The notes beneath the pieces are model-generated. The model did not search any database, was not told the origin of the DNA, and saw only the letters and a program-made list of their open reading frames with translations. Below, piece by piece: positions 54,201 to 64,000 of a DNA stretch of 64,000 bases (position 1 is the first letter of the stretch; every line of letters begins with the position of its first letter). This DNA is from Clytia hemisphaerica (lineage: Eukaryota > Cnidaria > Hydrozoa > Leptothecata > Clytiidae), in assembly GCA_902728285.1 (NCBI GenBank), contig CACVBU010000064.1:418718-482717 (forward strand). The letters run 5' to 3'. The position numbers were made by a program, and so were the translations under genes.

Positions 54201-57200
54201 TCAACATGCAAAAACAACAAAAACAACATCCTACATGCAATGTAAAGACTTTCTGACCTGCTTTTAAAGATTTGCAGAGACTTGGGTATTCCAGATATTG
54301 TTGATTTTCATCGCACTGTTCACGCATGGCTGGGTTACAAGAGATCTTTAAGGCTTGTCCCTTCTTGTAAGTAACATCTTTACCCTGATGAAGAATGGAA
54401 ATGAATTAGATTAAGGTTATGGAAAATATTTTCGTTAGACAGGCTGCAGGCTGCAGGGTTTTTCAATCATTTCGAGGTCATATAAAAGTCTGTTACAGTG
54501 TTACATCAAGAAATTGACAAACTTTTAAAGGAGAGTTCCGATTTGTTAAATGGCTTCTGAAGTTTTAATAACTTGCACGCATTACAAATCAAGATGAAAA
54601 GGATTGTGGGATTGAATTTCGGTCAAATGTTAAAAGTAATAATTATGACGCTTGCATAGCGGTGTGCTATTCGACCATGGCCACGTCGAACGAAATCTTT
54701 TTGAAACATGAGGTTTGATAGGAGTATTAAAACAAAAGGTGACTTACACTTTTCATCATCCCAGTTCTGATTTCAGGTCCTTTGGTATCCAACGCGATAG
54801 CGATTGGGTGAGGGTAAACCTTGGCTGCAGCAGCACGCACGTTCTCAATGGTAGATCCATGGTACTAAAAATAATGAGGGATCACATCAGACCATGTTCA
54901 TAGGTTACAGTTCCGTTCCGAAACAAAACGGTTCCGAAACAAGTGTGAACGTCAAAATTCGAAACGTCAAAAAAGAAGACGTTACAAAGCAAAACAGATC
55001 GAAACGGTTTCGCTCCACTTTTTTCATCGAAACGGGATCGGTCCGTTTTCTTGCTCCGAAACGTTCCGAAACCAATATGAACACACTCGATCCGAAACGA
55101 ATATCATACCGGAGCGAAACGGAACAGTAACGTGTGAACATGGTCTCAGTTACAAAATTATGTAAAAAATCTTCGATAACCAATATAAACTTGAATCATT
55201 CATAATTCGTGTAACATGAAGATATGGGTGTTGTAGAAAAATATGATCTAATTATTACAGGGTAATATCAGTTTGTATGTAGACTACATTGTTCCTTCCA
55301 TTATTTTTGTTCATTTTCTACTGAAATGGTCGTCTAGCACATGCTAGACTATTACTACCTAGTAATAACGAGTTAACGTATCCACCCATACGAGGATGAA
55401 AAGGGGTAACTGAAACCATTTCGAGCATTTGTTTGAACTACAGTTTTGATCCACAAAGTAGAAGACGGTATAGGCGCTGGTTTACCAATAGCCTTATAGA
55501 GTAAATCTGGATTTAAGCAAATCAAAACGAACTTTTCCCGTTGCAGAGCAGACATAATTTTGCTAGTTTTCTATGCACGTGCACCAGACAAAACAAAAGG
55601 AGCTAAGAAAATCCTGGCTTAATGAACGGGCAGACTAGTCTCTCCACTTTAAAGGCCGAAGGCTATGTTTCGCTTGGGGTTTATCAAGGTTCCAGATCAA
55701 ATAAAAAGGCGACGACGATAGGATTTCTGCAGCCTTTAGTAATGATGAGACCGCCCTCGTTTTCATTGATATAAAAACCAAGCAAATAAACCAACATTCA
55801 CAAAAAAATGAAAACTAGAGTGGTTACTTTCTAAATTGGTTAAATGTTAAATTGCAAATAGCTATTATTAGGATAATAATATAAATGATTAGTCAAACAA
55901 AGATAATAGACGATTTGAGCTAGTTATAAATTGTAGGTAATCTAAATCTGGACGGATGAAATGTCATTAAAATGTCCAAAAGAGATATTGAATGAAAGAA
56001 TATGAAATTGAGGGAGGGTATTTCCTCTGTGATTCTGGGTTCTGTTCTTAGTCTGCAATTTGTAAAATTTCTGTCTTTAAAAGCATTTTTAAATTACAGA
56101 ATTATACAAGTATAATTTTCAATTATTTTAAGACTTGAAATTGTCAGATTTTTGGTCCTACATAAAACATTTTATAGAAAGAATCGTTTTAATCTGGTAG
56201 AATGTATATTTTAACAATACCTCGTGTGTCCCATGAGAAAAGTTCATTCGAGCGATGTTCATACCAGCAGAAATCAGTGCTTCCAACTGCTCTACTTTTT
56301 GTGATGTGGGCCCTGAAAAGCAGATGACAAAAATAATTCATTGAAATCTGTGAACCCGTTATGCACTAACTCATATTATGGTTTTATTGATGACCCTGAT
56401 AAATTCGACGTCAGTACTTACTCGTTTAAGTTTTTTGTGTATAGGTTGTCCAAAACAATTACACAAATTACACATTAAAAGACTTTTGAGCTAAAAAAAG
56501 CCTAAAAAGAGCCTAAGAAAGCAAAGCGATATTAAGTGGGTACGTCCAGGTACGTCCCTGGTTTATTGTGCATTGACGATCTTTTAAAATGTACTTTTAT
56601 TAAAAGACAGAAAAAAAGGAACTAAAACTATATACTATAAATTTTAAAAAGTAGTTCGAAAGTTATTTCCAAAACACTGACTTTTTTCCATGTCGAAATT
56701 TCAAAAAATTATCAAAAACAACGAGCAAGCTTTTCTCTTGACACTTACCTTCTTTACACATTAAAATACCAAAAAAATGCAACTGTGTTCATCAAAACTC
56801 GTTACAGAATTTAAGAATATGGTAAAATAAGCTATTCCCACGTGGGATAATATTTTTGGAAAGGCTGAAAATTTTTTTTTGAAATCTCGAAGAAAGGTTT
56901 TGATGTTATGTGTGTGCTTACTACTTCTAATGTATGATAGCTCAAAATTCAAGTTAGAGCATCCTCTATACAATAAAAAAAGAATGAACAAAAAATTTAA
57001 ATCCTGAAACTCACAATATCTCAACAAACTTGTATACTTTTTTTTGGTGCACCCGGTAGAAAAAGTGAAAATAAAACTTACCAATGGTACAAATGATACC
57101 GACACTTCTAATAACCGGTGCAGTTTCATCAATGTTGATTTTACTGTGATACTCCAGGACCGTTTTGGCAGTTGATAGTGTTCGCCTTTTAAAAGCATCT

Positions 57201-57235
57201 TTCAAGTATTCTGTTCTATTTTCTTGACCAGACAT
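48299..57235 (-). CDS. PK: Pyruvate kinase, ten coding exons
   Basis: Exons in transcript order: 57235-57082, 56312-56221, 54864-54748, 54384-54258, 52392-52193, 51281-51164, 50571-50411, 50100-49948, 49370-49207, 48632-48299; 1620 nt, 539 aa, phases consistent. The cytosolic enzyme transfers phosphate from phosphoenolpyruvate to ADP, the last step of glycolysis. Motifs: [23 protein letters not shown] (K+/phosphate site), [38 protein letters not shown] (catalytic Lys and metal Glu), [12 protein letters not shown] (metal Asp), VICATQMLESMI, PRPTRAE and [12 protein letters not shown]. The C-terminal effector domain has TTSGRS and [14 protein letters not shown], so the fructose-bisphosphate pocket is broadly kept, but the Lys before SGRS in the allosteric vertebrate M2 form is Thr here. 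A ~16-residue tail follows MRILSV. Introns carry several MITEs, two of them beside splice sites. Confidence 0.95.
48900..49108. mobile_element. MITE with CTTAGTCGG...CCGATAAGG ends, copy 2
   Basis: AACTTAGTCGACCCTAAGTG at the left and GGGCCGACTAAGTTTTGACC at the right, homologous to 25769-25970. Lies in the last pyruvate kinase intron. Confidence 0.75.
50710..50965 (+). repeat. ERNxSRPLM element, copy 2
   Basis: See 15630-15960. Here the conserved blocks ([61 protein letters not shown]) stay in one frame on the plus strand, antisense to pyruvate kinase intron 6. GATATTCCAATGGCAGATTG starts the homology. Confidence 0.65.
51753..52087. mobile_element. MITE with GGAAGAAATTTTGGCGGG ends
   Basis: ATTAATGGAAGAAATTTTGG at the left is mirrored by CAAAATTTTTTCCTTTAAT at the right, and TTTGGCGGA/TCCGCCAAA repeats run through the interior. 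In pyruvate kinase intron 5. Confidence 0.8.
52101..52185. mobile_element. AACGTT-type MITE abutting exon 5 splice donor
   Basis: CACCCAACGTTGTTTCAAAT to AACGTTGTGTGCCAGCTGGG, homologous to 19360-19454. Its right edge is 7 bp from the exon 5 boundary at 52193, so beyond GTATGCG the intron start is transposon. Confidence 0.85.
52421..53518. mobile_element. 1.1-kb element with TTAAAGGGACATAAAAGTA ends
   Basis: TTAAAGGGACATAAAAGTA at 52421 is mirrored by TACTTTTATGTCCCTTTAA ending 53518. TTAA at both borders recalls piggyBac-type targets. The interior holds a two-copy tandem repeat. An isolated end recurs near 12848. Confidence 0.8.
52741..53045 (+). repeat. Two-copy ~154-bp tandem repeat
   Basis: Units start GTTTCCAGAAAACTCAAA (52741) and GTTTACAGAAAACTCAAA (52895), and share ACCGTGACATTTTC and TTCTTATAGATAAA blocks. 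Confidence 0.8.
53890..54045. mobile_element. pogo/Tigger-like MITE with TA target duplication
   Basis: CAGTTGACGCTCTCTTATTC to GAATTAGAGAGCGTCAACTG, TA on each side (53888-53889, 54046-54047). CAGT tips, TA target and internal TTCGA words fit the pogo/Tigger type. In pyruvate kinase intron 4. Confidence 0.85.
54889..55146. mobile_element. MITE with AGACCATGTTCA ends beside exon 3 acceptor
   Basis: AGACCATGTTCATAGGTTAC is mirrored by GTAACGTGTGAACATGGTCT; GTTCCG(A)AAAC words fill the interior. The near end lies 25 bp upstream (in transcript sense) of the exon 3 acceptor. Confidence 0.85.
55147..56220 (-). other. Rest of pyruvate kinase intron 2
   Basis: AT-rich intron sequence in which I recognise no repeat or gene. 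Confidence 0.6.
56313..57081 (-). other. Pyruvate kinase intron 1
   Basis: 769 nt between donor GTAAGT (57081) and acceptor GCTTTTCAG (56313). The AT-rich open frame on the minus strand here is a read-through of exon 1 into the intron. Confidence 0.7.
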
Positions 57236-57580
57236 AGTGCTTTATTTTTTTTATGAATGACGGGTAGTTTGTATTTTTGAAGACAGATCTGTGAGAGTAA
57301 AATAATAAACTAGAACAAAAATTAAATCTATAATGGCAGCCTGGCCATAATTACCCTTTTCCTTCTTAAAGCCCTATGGAAATATGATGGGCCCAGCTTT
57401 TCCAGCTCAGCTTACAGAACTTGTCAAAGGAACTGGTATCATATTATTGAGAAAATAAGGTAAAAACTTTAAATCTTACCACGTATATTGTACTTTCATT
57501 TCAACCCTTTCATTCCTTATTAACGCTAAAGGAAAAAGTCCAATGTTTGTCTGATGTCAAGAATTTGTATATAATGTACA
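57236..57580 (-). promoter_or_regulatory. 5' flank of pyruvate kinase
   Basis: On the minus strand an acceptor-like TTACTCTCACAG ends near 57290, about 50 nt before the ATG, so a 5'-UTR intron or trans-splicing is possible. I see no TATA box. Confidence 0.35.
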
Positions 57581-57883
57581 GTCAGGGATTTTTCTAAGCA
57601 CTTTGAGCTGGGACCGTTTTTGTAAACTTAGATTGAATCTTCAATATGCCTGAAAGGGAACTTGCTCCTGCTTGCTCAGCAAAACTGTACATTGATGAAG
57701 CTGGGGGTCTTGAGGGAGAAGCTCCCAAAAAGTCTTGAATATGTAGATAATAATTAGTGATTGTTGCTCATAAACAACAAAAAAGGTTAATTTCGCTAGA
57801 AAAAATCTCATTTATTTTCTCAAGTCTTGGATTGAGTATTTTGGCCAGTATACGGACATAAAGTGCTTAGAAAAATCCCTGAC
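57581..57883. mobile_element. 303-bp MITE with GTCAGGGATTTTTCTAAGCA ends
   Basis: GTCAGGGATTTTTCTAAGCA with CTTT at the left, exactly mirrored by AAAG with TGCTTAGAAAAATCCCTGAC at the right. Confidence 0.85.
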
Positions 57884-58176
57884 AGTAATAGCCAAAGTCC
57901 TAACTCTCCATACAAAAATTTACAGGTAACACATATTTGAAGGACTTCATACCCAATGCAACACACATGCACTTCAAGCTAGATTCCCAAAATAGCGGGA
58001 CAAAAATCAGTGTTTTGAAGTTTGCAAAAAACGCCTCAAAGAAGATCTTTCAAATTCAGTATGTAAAAAGAGCAGTAAAAAATACTTAATATTGTATTTT
58101 CTCTTTTTGAAAAAGTTCCAGAAATGAAAGCTAGCTATACTGATAGATGTAGGACAAAAAATTTTCTTATAGTGTA

Positions 58177-58955
58177 ATCAAAGATTTATTATACACTGGA
58201 TAAACGACTCATAAAACGATGGAGAGCGATCATTGTATTTTCATTGTTTCAGAAAACAATTGATGTTCAAGCTTTGTCTGCAAAGGACAACTGCCATGGC
58301 GGCTCGAAGATGTCTGATTTAAAAAAATGTTTATCAGTCTTATTTTTAAAAAGTTCTCTAGCTCTTTCTTTTTGTACATTTGCAAAACAAAAGTTTGAAA
58401 GTAAGGCTAGCATACCAAGCTGGATACATTTGTGAAATCTGGTGTGAGAAAATCATCATTAGACAAGAAATTTAGACAAAATGCTTATAGTGACACAAAA
58501 TTTTCAATTGGAAATATCTTTCCAAGACTGTCCCCAGAAGAGCTGAAATTAGCATACATAAGACTTGAGTGTCTTGGCTCCACTGTGGAATGAAAATCCT
58601 TTGGAGGCACGTGGTGGCAAGGTGGTTTTTTTGAGGTTGAAGTTTGAAAATTTCCGGTGTCAACATTCAATTTCTTATACACAACACGTCTTTTGCATCT
58701 TTCTCACAGCTTGAAACGTCATAACGACTTATATTATCAATTAAGTGGAAGAATCTGACTCTCACAGGAAAAGTTTAAGTCTCTTTTGGGAATTGGATGA
58801 GTGATTTTCAATAAGAAATGCAATGAAAATCCTTTGAAAAAACATTTAATGAGGGAAGGAGAGTGAACAATAATATCATTACTGCGGACATAGCTAGTAC
58901 ACGAGAAATCGGCAAAAATCAGGTACTTGTATATCCAGTGTATGATAAATCCTTG
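58177..58955. mobile_element. ~780-bp element with GATTTATTATACACTGGATA ends
   Basis: AAGATTTATTATACACTGGA with TA at the left is mirrored by TATCCAGTGTATGATAAATC with CTT at the right. No transposase frame. Confidence 0.75.
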
Positions 58956-59435
58956 GTGTAATTAAATAATACTTTTCGACATTGGACAAAAACATCGGAC
59001 ATTGTGGTACGTTGGCAGGGTTGTATAATTAATTGTTAGATAGACTGGCCACATTCTCCTAAATGTGTACACAAAAAAACAACAAAAAGTTTAAAAAGTC
59101 TGACAAGGCTAGGAAATTTTCAAAATTCTGGCTTTTCATTTCAACGTTTTTGTCTTTCTAAGCAAGGTGGGTAACTTTTTGGAAATGCAGTATAGATTCA
59201 AAATATGCTATTTAGACATTTCAAGGATAAATCATTAACCCAAATATTGACAAAGTGACACTTCAATTATGAAAATGAATGATATCATCACAAAATATGA
59301 GGTGTGTACACCTATTTACAAAAATTTCTTTTTCATGCTCGATAGGATGCTGACTGTGTTAAGTGGATATAGACTGTTTGCAGGTTCTGATCTTTCCCAT
59401 AATGGCGGGCACGGGCAAACGGAGCATGTCTTTGA

Positions 59436-59540
59436 ATCATTACACATTTTTTTTTACGAAACTAGTTTTCCCAAGCAGTCTCAATGTTTCTTAAGAAATC
59501 AGCCTTTTGAGCCTTAAATGTTTCTTACATATTTCCAAAC
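59436..59540 (+). repeat. Fragment of a TTTCTTAA-type element
   Basis: ATGTTTCTTAAGAAATCAGC and GCCTTAAATGTTTCTTAC recall the modules at 62400-62545 (TGTTTCTTAGATGTTTCTTAG, poly-A, ACGTGTAT). Confidence 0.4.
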
Positions 59541-59764
59541 TTTGTCAAGCTTAAAGGACGCATGTCGATAATTGCGAAGCGAATATACATGAGCGAAGCA
59601 GTTTTGCTATAGTGTGCATGTACCTTTAAATTCTATATACCCAGGGGAGCGCAAGACGAAAACGAAAATTTAGTTCCCATCTGTTAAATGTGGGTTAAGT
59701 ATTCAGATCCCGGTTGTTTTCGTCCAGGTAAGAGGCGTTACAATATCGGTTTGGTAGATTGTAT

Positions 59765-60220
59765 TTAGGATGGCTTCGTCGAGAAAAAGAACCAATCTAC
59801 GGCGCCGAAGATCTCCGAGTCAGGGCAACTTCCATAAAAGATATTCCGTCGTTCCCGTACATTTTTAGCTTCTTTACTCCCGCTCCATATCAGAAAGCTG
59901 ATTGGTTCGGAAAACCAGAGCGCGGTCGAAGCGTTCAAAAAACTCAAACTCTCTCTCTGCTCCCTTTTAAGAAGTCGCTGCATTGACTCGAGCATTGAAA
60001 AAACAGACACTTTCGAACCTTCGAATCTTTCCAATTTCGAATGTTTACTTTTTTTACTTTTTTGTGAGAAATAAAACTGAAACGTTGAATGTTTTGAAAA
60101 AGTTGGTGGTAAGATGTTGGAGGTGTAAGATGTTGGTTGAAAAGAAGAAGCTGAAACTGTAGCAAAGAGAAAGAACAGAAGAAAGAAGATGGGAATTTTT
60201 ATTGTTTCATCTGGTTTCAT
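59765..60220 (-). CDS. Hypothetical open frame with signal-peptide-like start (doubtful)
   Basis: ATG at 60220, 151 codons. It begins MKPDETIKIPIFFLLFFLFA, a plausible signal peptide, then low-complexity Ser/Thr/Lys-rich sequence. No domain is recognisable, and poly-Phe can arise from T-runs. On the opposite strand an ATG at 59770 opens a short Arg-rich frame (MASSRKRTNLRRRRSPSQGN) that is equally uncertain. The area is somewhat less AT-rich than its surroundings, so a 5' exon on either strand is possible. Confidence 0.2.
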   Translation of the reverse strand: MKPDETIKIPIFFLLFFLFATVSASSFQPTSYTSNILPPTFSKHSTFQFYFSQKSKKSKHSKLERFEGSKVSVFSMLESMQRLLKREQRESLSFLNASTALWFSEPISFLIWSGSKEAKNVRERRNIFYGSCPDSEIFGAVDWFFFSTKPS

Positions 60221-60399
60221 TGACAAGACAGACTCAACAGAGTTGTTGTGTCATTTCCAGAAAAGGAAAGCTGAAAAATGACCTGCATACGTGGTGAAAA
60301 AACCTTTTTTGCAAAGCAGCGAATATAACTATAAGAGAGTGAGCAAGAACATGGACTTGGCCTTTTTGCATGCTTTGAAATGGGGACGAACATATTCAA

Positions 60400-61898
60400 G
60401 TTATGGATAATCTGGAAGAATTTATCCCTTCTCTTATTCAGTGGAAAAGAGAACTGATTGTTTGTCGTTGTTCTTGAAATCTTGACTTGGCTGCTCGAAA
60501 ATATGTGGGCTATGGTTGCTTGCTGTTATAAATATGCATTTGATGGCCAGGATAAAGTAACTATTGAGGAAACATATGATTGTAAAAAGGATTTTAGAAA
60601 TTGCTGGAAATGAAAATGACTTGTAAAATATCGAAATATGTGTCCATGAACAAATCTTGACAGTTATCAAAACATGATATTATGGATATTTATGATGTAC
60701 TTTTAACTGTTTTAAATTTCTGTGCTACAGCTGATAAAATTATTCTAATGTGAAGAGTTTGCTCCTAAATCAATGGTAAGACTGTCAAACATTTGTCTCC
60801 AGCAGATTTAAGATTAAAAACCCTAACCACTTTGGAAAATACAGCCATTATAAAAATGTTGAGGTTTTTTGCTAAATTGTTGAATCAAACCCTGGTCGAA
60901 GGAATTGTAGGAATCTTCTTAAATTTTAGTTCTTTTTCTCTGGTTTTTCTTTATATTTATCTTTAAGATTTTATACCACTAATAGTTTTATTATAATTAT
61001 AGAACCTAAACTTTTAAATTTTTGTGTATAAATAATGATGTAACTTGATACAATATTTCTAACTCGTAACTGGGTATGGTTATTAAAGATTAATTCCTCA
61101 GTACAGTATTTCACATCCCTGTCTCAATAGACCGAGTGGTGTTTAAACCGGATAGTGCTTGACCCCGAGGATTCTTTTTTTTGATTGGGTTTTGGTTTTA
61201 TGCAAGAGACTCTAAAACAAAGACTAGATTTGATATCAACATTTACATGTAAAAATCTTCGAAACCATGAATACTATCATCGAGTCACCAATCATTTACT
61301 GAGGAAAGTCTGTCTACCCTGGAATTCTAACAAATAAAAAACTATTTATGGCAGGGGGGATTCGAATGTTTGTTTTTATTGAAACATTCGAAATTCGAAA
61401 GATTCGAAAGTTCGATTTTTGAACACGAGGAATTTAAAACCGGAAGTAAAATGAGTCAAAATAAAAACCAAAATTAAAAATAATTTACTTTTTAGGTTTA
61501 GGTGGAAAAGCTTTCCCGAACAAAAGACGCGATTTTAAAATTTTCTTCGAATATTTTTTACTTACCTTACATGAGTATTAGGAGACGTGTAATTAAGTGA
61601 ATTAACACGAATTGAGAAATTTCATGTTAATTTCAAGGCCGTTAAAGTCCATACTTATATTCATGTAATAAGGTATAAATCATTTTTGTTTGGTGAGACC
61701 CCGAAAAAAGAACTTATCGGGCTCATTCAATACTTTCTATCTTTTTGCTTGCAACTTGCGAATTTAGTGACCTGCCTCGATCGCTTCGCAACTTTTATAC
61801 ATATACGGCTTGTACAATAGTCTAATTGACTAATCTACAGTACTTTCCTATCTTCTATATTGATTTTCTGACTTTCTCAAGAGTTTCTAACTGTTATG
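60400..61898. other. Intergenic, nothing recognised
   Basis: AT-rich; contains ACATTCGAAATTCGAAAGATTCGAAAG-like words near 61385 split by short spacers, otherwise no feature. Confidence 0.6.
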
Positions 61899-62367
61899 CA
61901 TAGTGGGCACCCCCCCCAGGATTCTGGGGGGGGGGTTGACGATTTTCAAATTTTTTGAATCAGGTGGGGGTTGAGTTGATGAAAAAATTCAGGTGGGGGT
62001 AACTCTATACAGGTGGGGGTGGAAATTTTCAGGTGGAGTTGTGTAGTTTTGAGTGTATCTTTTAGTTGAACAAAAAAAGAAAAACTTTGAAAAAACTATA
62101 TATACAGGCTTGCAAGAAAAAAAAAATTTATTTCTTATCCTCCAATCTCCTCCTTTCCAGTTCATAGTCATCAGGGGACTTGACTGGCATTTTGAGCGTT
62201 CCTAAAAGGAACAAAATCTCCAAATTTTTTTTTGGAGTGGATTTTTCAGGTGGGGGTTGCCCAAGAAGGTCGGGGTTGAGTAGTCTTCAATTTTCAGGTG
62301 GGGGTAAGCCTATGCAGGTGGGGGTGACCTTTTTTAGGTGGGGGTTCGAGGGGTGTTGCCCACTATG
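61899..62367. mobile_element. Poly-C/G element with CATAGTGGGCA ends
   Basis: CATAGTGGGCACCCCCCCC at the left and GGGGTGTTGCCCACTATG at the right. The word TTCAGGTGGGGGT repeats about seven times inside, with a C-run and G-run pair at the left tip. Confidence 0.85.
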
Positions 62368-62399
62368 ATTATGTATGTATATTTCTGGAACCTTGATTG

Positions 62400-62545
62400 G
62401 AAGGTTCTTAAAAAAAAACGAATTAAAAAATGCTATTTTCTCATTCTCAGCCTCAGCATGTTTCTTAGATGTTTCTTAGTTTTTAGGCATTCTGAGCCCC
62501 ATGTTTCTTAAAAGTGTGTTTCTTAAAAAAAAAAAAAACGTGTAT
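62400..62545 (+). repeat. GTTTCTTA-rich repeat with ACGTGTAT end
   Basis: GGTTCTTAAAAAAAAACG at the left and GTTTCTTA, poly-A, CGTGTAT at the right; GTTTCTTA occurs several times. Related in style to the ACACG/TATAAGAA MITEs. Confidence 0.45.
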
Positions 62546-62555
62546 TCTTTGTTTA

Positions 62556-63090
62556 GGGCCTATTTGTTTCATCACTATTTTTGCTATGTTTACTACAAGT
62601 GCACTCGATTCAATTTTTTCTGTCCAGATCTGTAGCACTTTTTGTAAATAAACTTGCAAACTCCCTTTTAGCAAAAATAGTAAAAACATCAACCTTCTGC
62701 AAGCAAAGCAAAGTTTGCAATTTCTTCACAGTAAAAATTGCATCTAAAAGTAGACTGGATCATACTTTCTTAGCCTGATTGCCGATTTTAAACCAATGAA
62801 ATTAGAGAAGTGAAGAGCTGAAACTGTAGCTTGCTCCACGCACGGGTCTATATCTGAAATCAAAATAGCAGTTGTTTTCATAATGGCGGGATGGTGGTCA
62901 CACAACCGTAAAAAATAAACAGTGGATTGAAAATTACTTTTCAAAATTCAAAGTACAACCAGGGATCATAAAGATGGCAGACAACAAAACTTGCAATATT
63001 TACTATCATTTTCAAAGTTTTCATGGGATTTCATAGCACTTTTAGCAAATAGCATCTACAGCATTTATAGTAAGTGAAACAAATAGGCCC
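62556..63090. mobile_element. 535-bp element with GGGCCTATTTGTTTCA ends
   Basis: GGGCCTATTTGTTTCA at the left is exactly mirrored by TGAAACAAATAGGCCC ending 63090. Confidence 0.8.
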
Positions 63091-63146
63091 TTACTTAACC
63101 CACATTGAGTCATGTTCAAGTTTTTTAATGTACCCTTATTGAAATC

Positions 63147-63479
63147 ATAGCTGTCAAGTCTCCCACATTGGACGGGAGACTCCCGCATGCCAACGTTTTC
63201 TCTGCATTTTCAGGATTTTCTCCCGCATCTCCAAAAATTTTCCGATTTCCTAAAAAAAAATTCAGATTTTGTAAAGGCGACATGGCAAAATTTCCTGAAT
63301 TTGGGGGACCAAACATTCCCTGATTTCCCTTATTTCTCAAAAAAAATTTCCAATAAAATCAGACTTTGCAGGGAAATTCCCTCAATTTCCTGATCTTTCC
63401 ATTCGGAAAAATTGGATTACCGGGGAGAATTTTTCCGACCTCTCCCGCATTTTTGCGATGCAAAAAGTTGACAGCTATG
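63147..63479. mobile_element. 333-bp element with CATAGCTGTCAA ends
   Basis: CATAGCTGTCAAGTCTCCC at the left and TTGACAGCTATG at the right; TCTCCCGCAT words recur inside. Confidence 0.75.
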
Positions 63480-63824
63480 TGAAATTTTTATGTCAAAATT
63501 CAGCAACGCGGTAGGGCCAATATCCTGGGGGGCGAAAGTAAGGGCCGCTTTAAGGTTAACACATGCCCGCGCACATTTAGTTTGGCAAATTAAAGATGGC
63601 GGCATAAGATTCTGTTGATTGCTGACTTTGATTCATCGAGATTTAAAAATCCGACAAAATTTACTAACGACCGACCGACTGACAGACCGACCGACTTGAT
63701 TTGAAGATGTTTTAGGACCAGAATGGAACATATTTTTGATTGCCGCCTAATGACCTGTGACCTGTGTTTTTATCTTATTTATCTTATTTATCCTTTATGT
63801 TTAAAAATCACCTAAATATGTATA
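63480..63824. other. Intergenic, nothing recognised
   Basis: Contains a short GACCGACCGACTGACAGACC tract near 63669 and TTTATCTTATTTATC near 63775; no gene. Confidence 0.6.
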
Positions 63825-64000
63825 TACCGTGAGATTGGGTAATGTTAGGGATAGTTGAGTCAAAAATCTTGGAACGTAGGAATCTTGTTGATTGTTGTTC
63901 AAGCTAAAAACACAAAGTTCAAAAACTAAAAATATGTACATAGGCCTATGAAAGAAAAATGTCGACTAGGTAAAATAATGTACAAGTAAAGAAATCGCTT
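63825..64000 (+). mobile_element. Left end of a TACCGTGAGATTGGGTAA element, cut by the window
   Basis: TACCGTGAGATTGGGTAA is identical to the tip of the foldback at 7676-7910, then the sequence differs, so it is another member with a different interior. The right end would lie beyond the window. Confidence 0.6.

Noticed and set aside
56761..57198. 145-codon minus-strand frame overlapping pyruvate kinase exon 1
   Set aside because: It is a different frame of exon 1 continuing into intron 1; the other frame gives the conserved enzyme and a clean GTAAGT donor.

Overview
This is a eukaryotic, almost certainly invertebrate metazoan, nuclear genomic window. It is AT-rich, its genes are split by GT-AG introns, homopolymer runs are frequent, and the spacers are packed with short inverted-repeat transposons. 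The gene families (animal glutaminyl cyclase, animal pyruvate kinase, a forkhead factor, collagen-plus-C-type-lectin proteins) indicate an animal. Compact genes and collectin-like lectins would suit a marine invertebrate such as an ascidian, but nothing here proves the phylum.

Layout. (1) 237-14352, plus strand: a complete seven-exon glutaminyl-peptide cyclotransferase gene of 372 codons with all expected zinc and catalytic residues. Its introns hold at least eight inverted-repeat elements, including a nest of elements at 5.8-8.1 kb. (2) 14.4-29 kb: no full gene. It holds one unidentified terminal exon (17644-17887), a 20-bp minisatellite, a LINE reverse-transcriptase relic split by a later insertion, and a block at 17.1-18.1 kb that recurs at 26.0-28.2 kb with a 1.7-kb transposon inserted. 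(3) 29.0-42.3 kb, plus strand: a tandemly duplicated locus with two two-exon genes for secreted collagen-like lectins (278 and 259 aa). Each has a TATA box and matching upstream and downstream DNA. The first copy has a further recent 1.7-kb tandem duplication that repeats the last 43 codons. (4) 43310-44311, minus strand: a single-coding-exon, divergent forkhead gene (327 aa). (5) 48299-57235, minus strand: a complete ten-exon pyruvate kinase gene (539 aa), with transposons lying within 7 bp of one splice donor and 25 bp of one splice acceptor. (6) 57.3-64 kb: no confident gene; five inverted-repeat elements and one weak open frame.

The genes do not form a pathway. The lectins are probably secreted recognition proteins, glutaminyl cyclase modifies secretory peptides, pyruvate kinase is glycolytic, and the forkhead protein is nuclear. 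The most distinctive property of the window is the number and diversity of short non-autonomous terminal-inverted-repeat elements (about 35 recognisable). One group is tipped with poly-G/poly-C and flanked by 7-8-bp target duplications. Paralogous empty sites inside the window let several insertions be dated relative to the duplications. Coordinates of exons come from reading frames and splice consensus only; no transcript or database evidence was available.
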